Source: CAZMCC01 sp964564695
GTDB taxonomy: Bacteria > Planctomycetota > Phycisphaerae > Phycisphaerales > UBA1924
Length of the DNA: 16,437 nt
Reading direction: 5' to 3'
Assembly (NCBI GenBank): GCA_964564695.1
Contig: CAZMCC010000088.1
Location: 1 to 16,437 of the forward strand
Notes under the pieces: generated by a model
What the model saw: the letters and a program-made list of their open reading frames with translations, nothing else
The model's database searches: none
What the model was told of the DNA's origin: nothing
In this document: piece by piece, positions 7,004 to 13,552 of the stretch
How the letters are laid out: the number at the start of each line of letters is the position of its first letter
Numbering within the stretch: position 1 is the stretch's first letter
Program-made: the position numbers and the translations under genes

Positions 7004-8245
7004 ATGCTCTGGCAACCCTCGCTCCCCGAGTCCTACACCAAGGCCGACCCCGCCGAGCTCGCCGCGCGCATCACCGCCCGGCGCAAGGAGCTCGGCAGCG
7101 ACCTCATCATCCTCGGCCACCACTACCAGACCGACGAGGTCATCCAGCACGCCGACTTCACCGGCGACTCCCTCAAGCTCTCCCAGCTCGCCGCCCAGCG
7201 CGTCGCGGCCTCGGGCGCCAAGTACGTTGTCTTCTGCGGCGTGCACTTCATGGCCGAGACCGCCGACATGCTCACGCCCGAGCACGTCGCCGTCATCCTC
7301 CCCGATCTCTCCGCCGGCTGCTCCATGGCCGACATGGCCGACTACGACGACGCCGTGCAGGCGTGGGACGACCTGCACGCGGCGCTGCGTCCTCAAGGTG
7401 GGGGGGGCTGGCGCGGTCGCATCATCCCCATCACCTACATCAACTCCTCCGCCGCCATCAAGGCCTTCGTCGGCGAGCACGGCGGGATCGTGTGCACGTC
7501 GTCAAACGCCATGAATGCCTTCAAGTGGGCCATGGCCGGCGGCGTTAAGCCCCGCGCCACCAAAGGCGGCCACGAGGAAGACATCAAGGTCCTCTTCCTC
7601 CCCGACCAGCACCTGGGGCGCAACACCGCCCACGCCTTCGGCCTCAACGTCGCCGCGCAGACCTGCCTCTACGACCCGCGCCGCACGCGCAAGGGCGAGG
7701 CCCTCGGCGGCAACACGCCCGAGCGAGTCCTCGCTTCGAGCGTGATCCTGTGGGCCGGCCACTGCTCGGTGCACAAGCTCTTCCGCCCCGAGCACGTCGA
7801 CGAGATCCGCGCCGCCAACGCCAAGCTCCCCGCGAAGGAGCGCACCACCATCCTCGTGCACCCTGAGTGCGCCAAGGACGTCGTTGACAAGGCCGACCTC
7901 AACGGCTCGACCGAGTTCATCATCAAGACCATCCGCGAAGCCAAGCCCGGCTCGCACTGGGCCGTCGGCACCGAGGTGCACCTGGTCGCGCGCCTCGCGA
8001 AGGAATCCGCCGCACGCGGCGGTGGGGGGGTGCACGTTCGCATCCTGTCCGATTGCCAGTGCCTGTGCACGACGATGTTCCGCATCGACCAGCCGCACCT
8101 GTGCTGGGTGCTCGACAACCTCGCGCAAGGCAAGGTGGTGAACAGGATTACGGTCACGCCCGCGGCCCGCGAGAAAGCCCTGCTCGCGCTCGAACGGATG
8201 CTGAATCTTTCGAGCCCGGCGCAGCTCGCGGTGGGTGTCGATTGA
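7004..8245 (+). CDS. nadA: quinolinate synthase NadA
   Basis: The 413-residue 4Fe-4S enzyme condenses iminoaspartate and dihydroxyacetone phosphate to quinolinate, the entry step of de novo NAD synthesis in the cytoplasm. Motifs in order are LGHHYQTDEV (37-46), GDSLKLS (54-60), VFCGVHFMAETADML (76-90), LPDLSAGCSMADM (99-111) with C106, INSSAAIKA (146-154), LFLPDQHLGRN (197-207), WAGHCSVH (250-257) with C254, HPEC (286-289) and SDCQCLCTTMF (349-359). C106, C254 and one Cys of CQCLC should bind the cluster. It is the longer, Bacillus-like form. Two glycine runs, PQGGGGW (130-136) and ARGGGGVHV (337-345), are encoded by tracts of 8 and 7 G and look like loop insertions. No obvious Shine-Dalgarno is present. 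The upstream NadD fusion gene is probably co-transcribed. Confidence 0.97.
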   Translation: MLWQPSLPESYTKADPAELAARITARRKELGSDLIILGHHYQTDEVIQHADFTGDSLKLSQLAAQRVAASGAKYVVFCGVHFMAETADMLTPEHVAVILPDLSAGCSMADMADYDDAVQAWDDLHAALRPQGGGGWRGRIIPITYINSSAAIKAFVGEHGGIVCTSSNAMNAFKWAMAGGVKPRATKGGHEEDIKVLFLPDQHLGRNTAHAFGLNVAAQTCLYDPRRTRKGEALGGNTPERVLASSVILWAGHCSVHKLFRPEHVDEIRAANAKLPAKERTTILVHPECAKDVVDKADLNGSTEFIIKTIREAKPGSHWAVGTEVHLVARLAKESAARGGGGVHVRILSDCQCLCTTMFRIDQPHLCWVLDNLAQGKVVNRITVTPAAREKALLALERMLNLSSPAQLAVGVD

Positions 8246-8335
8246 TTAATGTGACGCGATAAGGCCCCGCGGCATACTCGATCCGAGAGACAGCCCACGT
8301 TGGCGCTACGCCAACCGCCCGAAGAGAGTGAGATC

Positions 8336-9013
8336 ATGAGAGCCTTCGCAATCGCCGCGGGCGCCGCGCTCATCGCGGCCGCTTCCGCCTCAGCCCAGAC
8401 CGCCATCCAGCTCACCAACTCCGACTTCGAAGTCGGCACCGTCATCGACCCCGACGGCGTCGGCATCGGCCACGCCAACCTCCCCTTCCCCTGGACCAGC
8501 CCCGCCCCCGGCGACGGCGGCATCAGCGGCGACACCTGGTCGCACCTCGGCGCGCCCCGCGGCCTCTTCCCCACCGTCAACGGCGTCTTCCCCGCCACCA
8601 TGCTCGCCTACGGCGGCGACCGCTGGGCCGGCGGCTGGAACTTCGAGTACATCTCCCAGCCCGTCACCCAGTCCATCGTCGCCGGCGAGGACTATTTCAT
8701 CATCGCCGGCATCCACGCCAGCAACATCGGCCCCGGCGGCAGCGTCGAGGTCTCCTTCGGCAACTCCGTCAGCGACCGCTCCTTCGTCGCCGGCGTCTTC
8801 CCCGGTTTCGTCACCCTCGCCGACGGCTGGCAGACCCTCCGCCTCGACTTCACCGCGACGCAGGACATGGCCACCGCCACCTGGTTCCACTTCCGCTCGT
8901 ACAACCCGGCGGGTGCGCCTGTGTACATGGCCGTGGACAGCATCCCGGCGCCGTCGGGGGCCGCACTGCTTGGACTTGGCATGATCGCCGCAGCGCGTCG
9001 TCGACGCCGCTGA
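8336..9013 (+). CDS. secreted protein with PEP-CTERM-like sorting tail
   Basis: The 225-residue protein has a signal peptide (MRAFAIAAGAALIAAASASA, cleavage after residue 20 before QT) and a C-terminal tripartite tail: the proline motif PAPSG, a hydrophobic stretch ALLGLGMIAAA and a terminal RRRRR. This is the form of PEP-CTERM/exosortase signal seen in planctomycetes. The middle is a predicted beta-rich extracellular domain (NSDFEVGTV, YISQPVTQSIVAGEDYFI, WQTLRLDFTA) that resembles carbohydrate-binding or jellyroll domains in general shape; I do not recognise a specific family. The function is unknown; export and anchoring are inferred. The start at 8336 is preferred over the frame from 8300 because the signal peptide begins there with GAGAG upstream. 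It follows nadA by 90 bp but is functionally unrelated. Confidence 0.85.
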   Translation: MRAFAIAAGAALIAAASASAQTAIQLTNSDFEVGTVIDPDGVGIGHANLPFPWTSPAPGDGGISGDTWSHLGAPRGLFPTVNGVFPATMLAYGGDRWAGGWNFEYISQPVTQSIVAGEDYFIIAGIHASNIGPGGSVEVSFGNSVSDRSFVAGVFPGFVTLADGWQTLRLDFTATQDMATATWFHFRSYNPAGAPVYMAVDSIPAPSGAALLGLGMIAAARRRRR

Positions 9014-9060
9014 AGTGCCGCCGCCCAGCGCTGTCTTGATGTTCCGCGTTATCGCGTTTC

Positions 9061-9954
9061 TTATCCCACCAGTACCCGCAGCGCCCCCGGCCTCACCCGC
9101 AGCGTCCACGTCCCGGCACCCCCCAGCGCGCCCGCCGCCTCCCCGTCCATCTGCGCCGGCGCCGAGTTCTCGCCCCCGTTCACTACCGTCACACTCTTGC
9201 CCGTCGCGTACACGACCCCCGGCAGCTTCGTGTGCAGGCGCAGCCTCGAAGCCGCTGCCCACAGCACCGTCGCCGCCGCAATCCCGAACGGAAAGAACAC
9301 GACATCCAGCAGCCCGTCGCTCGCATGGGCCCGATGACACGGGTCGATCCGCGCTGCATACTGCCGGCTGTTCGCCACGATCAGCAGCCCTTTGCGCCCG
9401 TCGACGACCTCGCGCCCGTCCACCGCCACGCTCAGCTTCCCGAACTGCGGCCGTAGCGCCTGCCCCAGCGCCGGCGCCACGTACGACCACTTCGTGATCG
9501 CCCCGCGCCGCGCCGCGGCCACCCGGTGCACGATCCCCGCGTCCGGCCCCACGCTGCACATGATCGCGAACGCCCGCTCGGTGCCGTCCCCGGTCGTCGC
9601 GATCCCGACATCCGCGTCGACCACCTCGCCGCGGGCCAGCGCCTTGCGCAGCGTCTCGATCTGCGCATCCATGCCCCACTCGCGGGCGAACAGGTTCTCC
9701 GTCCCCCGCGGCGCCTGGTACACCGGCACGCGCGATCCGATCAGCGCCGGCAGCGCGTGGTGCAGCGTCCCGTCGCCCCCGACGAGGACCAGCGCGTCCG
9801 CCCCCGCGATGCGGGCCGCGAGCACGTCGTCGCCACCGATGCTCAGCTGCTCGACGGCGTGCCCGTCGGCGCCCAGCGCGCGAGCGATCCCCTCTGCGAG
9901 GGCCGCCCCCTCACCACGCCCCGACGACGGATTGCACACGACGACGATCTTCAA
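9061..9954 (-). CDS. diacylglycerol kinase catalytic-domain lipid kinase (YegS/DgkB-like)
   Basis: This 297-residue protein of the DAGK_cat/NAD-kinase superfamily has NPSSGRGEG (8-16) for nucleotide binding, VLVGGDGTLHHAL (56-68) with the catalytic-loop GGDGT, APRGTENLFAREWG (81-94), ASDGLLDVVFF (211-221) and QMDGE (268-272). Such enzymes phosphorylate diacylglycerol, sphingoid bases or related lipids at the membrane using ATP; the substrate cannot be read here. The loop reads GTENLFA where most family members have GT(G/A)N(D)FA, a variant to note. The start codon is TTG at 9954, giving the expected MKIVVVCNPS opening; the Shine-Dalgarno is weak (AGG). It lies 28 bp after a small unknown gene and is the last gene of a minus-strand operon. 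It converges on the secreted-protein gene that ends at 9013. Confidence 0.92.
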   Translation of the reverse strand: MKIVVVCNPSSGRGEGAALAEGIARALGADGHAVEQLSIGGDDVLAARIAGADALVLVGGDGTLHHALPALIGSRVPVYQAPRGTENLFAREWGMDAQIETLRKALARGEVVDADVGIATTGDGTERAFAIMCSVGPDAGIVHRVAAARRGAITKWSYVAPALGQALRPQFGKLSVAVDGREVVDGRKGLLIVANSRQYAARIDPCHRAHASDGLLDVVFFPFGIAAATVLWAAASRLRLHTKLPGVVYATGKSVTVVNGGENSAPAQMDGEAAGALGGAGTWTLRVRPGALRVLVG

Positions 9955-9982
9955 CAGGCCTGAACGATAGCTCGGCCCGGGC

Positions 9983-10348
9983 TCAGAACATCACGTAAAT
10001 CATCGGCGAAACATCCCCATCCCCGTCGTCCGCCGACCGCAGCTCGCCGGCAAGCTTCGCCATCGGCGCCGCCAGCTCGCCGAGTTCGCCCCACCCGATC
10101 GACGCCCAGTATGCGGCGAGGCCCTTCTCGAGGGTCGCGGGCGACTCGAGCGCCGGCACCTCGAAGTCCGCGGGCGACATCGTCCGCTTGGCGCGGGTCG
10201 TGTAGTAGGTCGCGAGCGTCGGGTCCGGTCCGCCCGCCATGAGCGCCTTGCCGGCCGCCTTCGCGCGGGCGGCCACCGGCAGCACACGCTCGATGTAGAG
10301 CGCCCGTGCGGCCGCCGCGCCCTTTGCCTCCCGGTCAGTCGAGCTCAT
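9983..10348 (-). CDS. hypothetical small protein overlapping the carbamoyltransferase end
   Basis: The 121-residue soluble protein is not recognised. It has no signal peptide or membrane segment. The N-terminal half is helical and Ala/Arg/Lys-rich (AAAARALYIERVLPVAARAK). The middle has GPDPTLATYYTTRAKRTMSP and FEVPALESPATLEKGLAAYW. The acidic end has SADDGDGDVSPMIYVMF. Its ATG lies inside the carbamoyltransferase gene and the two overlap by 14 bp (10335-10348), a layout that usually means coupled translation and related function. It stands 28 bp before the lipid kinase. In other bacteria small proteins such as DUF5989 accompany this carbamoyltransferase type, but this sequence does not visibly match that. 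It is a real gene by operon position, composition and overlap rather than by homology. Confidence 0.7.
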   Translation of the reverse strand: MSSTDREAKGAAAARALYIERVLPVAARAKAAGKALMAGGPDPTLATYYTTRAKRTMSPADFEVPALESPATLEKGLAAYWASIGWGELGELAAPMAKLAGELRSADDGDGDVSPMIYVMF

Positions 10349-12206
10349 ACTTCGCCCTCCAGTCCTCGCTGTCGGCCATCTTCGGCTGGTCGCCCTTGAC
10401 GAGGATGGTGTCCTCGAGCACGAGCACGTCCATCTCCGTCCGCATGAAGCACAGGTACGCGTCCTTGGGCGTGCACACGATCGGCTCGCCGCGGACGTTG
10501 AAGCTCGTGTTTACCAGCACCGAGCAGCCCGTGGCGTTCTTGAACGCCGACAGGATCCGGTGGAACTCCGGCTGGTCCTCGCTGTGCACCGTCTGCACTC
10601 GGGCGCTGTAGTCCACGTGCGTGATCGCCGGCACGTCCGAGCGAGCCTGGTTGATCACCGGCAGCATGTCGGCGCCCCCCGCATCGCCGCCGCCGAGCTT
10701 CCCGTCGCGGAACGCCTCGATGTCCGTTGCGATCCGTCGCCCGGGCTGCACCGGCGCCACCAGCAGCATGTACGGGCTCTCGCAGTCGAGCTCGAAGTAC
10801 GCCCCGCAATCCTCCTTAAGCACCGCCGGAGCAAATGGCCGGAAGCTCTCGCGATACTTGATCTTCAGGTTCATCAGGCTCTGCGTCTCGGCACGCCGAG
10901 GATCTCCCAGGATTGACCGCGCCCCGAGCGACCGCGGGCCGAATTCCATGCGCCCGCTCAAGAACCCGACGATCTTTCCCTGCGCCAGATACCCCGCCAC
11001 CGTCTTCGCCCGCTCCTGATCGTTCTCGATCTTGTGGTGCGGATACTGATGCCGCGCCACGAACGACGCGACCTCCCTGGGCCCGTACCGCGGGCCGAGA
11101 TAGCTCCCGCGCTGGCGATCGCGCCCGTCCGTCCGCACCGGGCGCTCGATCCCAAAGTAATGATGCGCCGCCATCAGCGCCGCCCCCAGCGCGCCCCCCG
11201 CGTCCCCGGCCGCCGGCTGCACCCAGATGCGGTCGAAGATCTTCTCCCGCAGGATCTTCCCGTTCGCCACGCAGTTGAGCGCCACGCCGCCGGCTATGCA
11301 CAGGTCACGGCAGCCCGTGAGCTTCTTCGCGTGCCTCGCCATCTTGATCACGACGTCCTCGAGCACCGCCTGGATCGACGACGCGAGGTTCATCTCGCGG
11401 TGCGTGATCGCGGACTCGGCCTTGCGTGCCGGCCCCCCGAACGCCTCGTCGAACTTGGCGTTGGTCATCACCAGCCCGTCGATGTACCCGAAGCATTCGG
11501 TGCGAAGCCGGTACGACCCGTCGTCGCGCACGTCGATGAGCTTCTCGCGGATGAGGTCCGCGTACACCGGGCGCCCGTACGGCGCCAGCCCCATGAGCTT
11601 GTACTCGCCGCTGTTCACCTTGAACCCGCAGTAAAACGTCATCGCCGAGTACAGGAGCCCCAGCGAGTGCGGGTAGTCGATCTGCTCGATGAGCTCGAGC
11701 TTCGACCCCGTGCCCTTGCCGATCGTCGTCGTCGCCCACTCCCCCACGCCGTCGACGGTGATCACGGCCGCGTCCTTGAACGGCGACGGGTAGAACGCCG
11801 ACGCCGCGTGCGACATGTGGTGCTCGGTATACAGCACCTTGCCGAGCTTCCCCAGCGACCCGATGGCCTTCATCACATGGTCCTGCACCCACAGCTTGTG
11901 CCCGAGGATGCTCGCCGCGGCCTTCTCGAACTGCACGCCGGCGCTCGCCCCCGCGCTCATCGCCCCGCGCACCACGCGGTCGAGCGTCCACATGGGGTTG
12001 TCGTAGAAGACGATCGCGTCCAGATCGCTCGCCTCGACGAACGCCTCCTCGAGGCAGTAGTTCACCGCGTTCACGGGGAACCGCGGGTCGTGCTTCTTGC
12101 GGCTGAACCGCTCTTCCTGGGCCGCCGCCACGATCTCGCCGTCGCGCACCAGCGCCGCCGCCGAGTCGTGATAGAACCCCGAGATTCCCAGGATGAACTT
12201 GGGCAT
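10335..12206 (-). CDS. NodU/TobZ-family O-carbamoyltransferase
   Basis: The protein has 623 residues, near the usual length of about 570-620. The N-terminal Kae1-like domain has ILGISGFYHDSAAALVRDG (5-23) with H13, EERFSRKKHDPRFP (31-44), TEHHMSHAASAFYPSPF (127-143) with metal-ligand candidates H129/H133, VDGVGEW (151-157), AGGVALNCVANGKI (305-318) and QPAAGDAGGALGAAL (330-344). The C-terminal YrdC-like domain has GRMEFGPRSLGARSILGDPR (418-437), YRESFRPFAP (451-460) and LVNTSFNVRGEPIV (564-577). The family makes carbamoyl-adenylate from carbamoyl phosphate and ATP and transfers carbamoyl to a sugar or other hydroxyl. The acceptor is unknown. The start at 12206 is chosen over the long N-terminal frame because the fold begins there and GAGGA lies 6 nt upstream. 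It is preceded by an SGNH gene and followed by an overlapping small gene. Confidence 0.95.
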   Translation of the reverse strand: MPKFILGISGFYHDSAAALVRDGEIVAAAQEERFSRKKHDPRFPVNAVNYCLEEAFVEASDLDAIVFYDNPMWTLDRVVRGAMSAGASAGVQFEKAAASILGHKLWVQDHVMKAIGSLGKLGKVLYTEHHMSHAASAFYPSPFKDAAVITVDGVGEWATTTIGKGTGSKLELIEQIDYPHSLGLLYSAMTFYCGFKVNSGEYKLMGLAPYGRPVYADLIREKLIDVRDDGSYRLRTECFGYIDGLVMTNAKFDEAFGGPARKAESAITHREMNLASSIQAVLEDVVIKMARHAKKLTGCRDLCIAGGVALNCVANGKILREKIFDRIWVQPAAGDAGGALGAALMAAHHYFGIERPVRTDGRDRQRGSYLGPRYGPREVASFVARHQYPHHKIENDQERAKTVAGYLAQGKIVGFLSGRMEFGPRSLGARSILGDPRRAETQSLMNLKIKYRESFRPFAPAVLKEDCGAYFELDCESPYMLLVAPVQPGRRIATDIEAFRDGKLGGGDAGGADMLPVINQARSDVPAITHVDYSARVQTVHSEDQPEFHRILSAFKNATGCSVLVNTSFNVRGEPIVCTPKDAYLCFMRTEMDVLVLEDTILVKGDQPKMADSEDWRAKYELD

Positions 12207-12274
12207 GCCGTCCTCACTCCCGGTGTCTTGCGTCAACGAGCTCGACTTGCCAGCGAGGGTACCACCCCGACCCC

Positions 12275-12304
12275 CACCGTCACCGTCACCTTCACCTTCA
12301 CCCG
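12275..12304 (-). repeat. hexanucleotide array with repeated in-frame TGA stops
   Basis: Plus strand: CACCGT twice, CACCTT twice, then CACCCG. Read on the minus strand in the frame of the SGNH gene, the array gives stops at 12298-12300, 12292-12294, 12286-12288 and 12280-12282 (TGA every second codon). The first is the gene's natural end. It lies between the SGNH stop and the carbamoyltransferase start. Confidence 0.7.
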
Positions 12305-13341
12305 CGCCGCGCCGCTTCCCCCACCACCCGCACCACCGGTGACGGCCGCGCCAGCGCCGCCACGATCGCCGGCGCGATCGACGTCCCGATCGCCTCATGC
12401 CCCGCCGGCGTCGGGTGCTGGTCCGTCGCGAACCGGAACGCCCGCCGCTCCGCCGCGGGGTACTTCACCAGGTGATCCAGCGGATCGTGCACCGCGGCCC
12501 CCAGCGCCGACAGCCGCGCCCCCAACTCCGCGAACCGCTCGCGGTACGTCGGCTCGGCCGTCTCCTCCACGTACTGGTACACCGGCAGCGGCACCACCAG
12601 CACGGGCGCACGGCTCTCCCGCGCCCACATCTCGATGATCCGGCTCAGCAGCACCCACCCCGGCGAGCCCGCACGGTCATACTCCGGCAACGGCTGAGGC
12701 TTCATGAGCTTCTGCGCTATCCCCTTGAGCCCCAGCCGCGTCACGATTCCCTTCACCGCCGCCACCGCGCCGCCGCCCATGTTCGACGCCCCGGCCCCGT
12801 TCCCCGCCTGCTCGACCCTGCACGGCTCACGGCTCGGCGGCACCCCCTTGAGCACCACCCCATCCCCCTCCACCTCGAAGTAGGGCTTGGCCATCATCGC
12901 CTCGCGCCCCTCGCTGTCAAAGAACATGCGCCGCGGCGTCATCACCCGCGTGATGTTCTCCACCTGCACGACGATCACGAGCAGGTCGTGCTCAACCTTC
13001 CCGTGCGCCGCGAACTCGCGCCACGCGAGGTAGTGCTGATCCGTCCCCGTCCCCGACAGCCCGAAGTTGTACACCTCGGTCCGCGGCACCCGCGCCTCGA
13101 TCACGTCGGTGAACCGCTTGCCGTTCGAGACCCCGTCGCCCGCCGTGAACGAGTCCCCGAACACGAGCACCCGGCGCGTGCCCGGTGTCCGCTCGCGCGC
13201 GAACTCATGGTCGCTGCGAAACCCGGCCGCGTTCGTGCGCCACAGGAACCCGCCGCCTTCGTGCGCGATCCGCGCCTTGACGTCGGGGATGAACCGATGG
13301 CCGACAACCGGGTGATATTCGTACAACAGGCGATGAGACAT
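12298..13341 (-). CDS. SGNH/GDSL-type hydrolase-fold protein (AlgJ/AlgX-like)
   Basis: The protein has 347 residues. Block I is VLVFGDSFTAGDGV (58-71) with S64 as the nucleophile, block II is NFGLSGTGTDQHY (92-104) with G97, an Asn candidate is N129 in VQVENITRV, and the terminal block FATDQHPTPAGH (304-315) supplies D307/H309. This is the SGNH esterase/acyltransferase arrangement. The spacing D-x-H resembles AlgJ/AlgX polysaccharide O-acetyltransferases more than classical DxxH lipases, which is an inference. No signal peptide or membrane segment is evident at the N-terminus, so it may act in the cytoplasm. It precedes the carbamoyltransferase by 91 bp on the same strand, suggesting that the two decorate the same glycan or metabolite. 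The start at 13341 has GGGAGGTG upstream, about 10 nt away; the frame to 13449 lacks support. Confidence 0.85.
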   Translation of the reverse strand: MSHRLLYEYHPVVGHRFIPDVKARIAHEGGGFLWRTNAAGFRSDHEFARERTPGTRRVLVFGDSFTAGDGVSNGKRFTDVIEARVPRTEVYNFGLSGTGTDQHYLAWREFAAHGKVEHDLLVIVVQVENITRVMTPRRMFFDSEGREAMMAKPYFEVEGDGVVLKGVPPSREPCRVEQAGNGAGASNMGGGAVAAVKGIVTRLGLKGIAQKLMKPQPLPEYDRAGSPGWVLLSRIIEMWARESRAPVLVVPLPVYQYVEETAEPTYRERFAELGARLSALGAAVHDPLDHLVKYPAAERRAFRFATDQHPTPAGHEAIGTSIAPAIVAALARPSPVVRVVGEAARRG

Positions 13342-13467
13342 CGAGCTTTGACACCTCCCAACAGCGCGACCACGGCCGCGTTCGTAGTGTCGCCGACGCG
13401 GCCGAATAGGCAATGAAGCCAGCCTACTGAGAGTTCGTTGCCCCCACAATAGGGGATTTCAAACCAG

Positions 13468-13497
13468 TTGACATCTGGTATCCAGCGCCGATATGAC
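13468..13497 (+). promoter_or_regulatory. sigma70-like promoter of topA
   Basis: TTGACA (13468-13473, perfect) is followed after 18 bp by TATGAC (13492-13497; 4 of 6 to TATAAT). The expected transcript start is near 13504. The ATG at 13493 lies inside the -10 box, so it cannot be the start codon if this promoter is used. That points to ATG 13553, about 50 nt into the transcript. Confidence 0.6.
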
Positions 13498-13552
13498 CCG
13501 ACGCCCCTCCCTTATTCGAACAACCCGCATCGATCACTCGATACAGCACGCA

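Noticed and set aside
4991..7480. Open minus-strand frame of 829 codons
   Set aside because: It runs antisense through the NadD fusion gene and across the tRNA-Glu gene; its translation is Gly/Val/Asp-rich shadow sequence with no motifs. High GC makes such antisense frames long.
8242..8278. Promoter for the PEP-CTERM-like gene
   Set aside because: GTGACG and CATACT can be read as boxes with 16-bp spacing, but both are poor matches.
9014..9060. Terminator between the convergent secreted-protein and lipid-kinase genes
   Set aside because: Only a 4-bp CGCG-TTAT-CGCG stem followed by TTTCTT is present; too weak to call.
11034..12638. Open plus-strand frame of 534 codons opposite the carbamoyltransferase
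   Set aside because: It is a His/Arg-rich antisense shadow; the minus-strand product is clearly conserved.
13493..13552. N-terminal extension of topA from ATG 13493
   Set aside because: The ATG is inside the predicted -10 box, so it would not be in the transcript.
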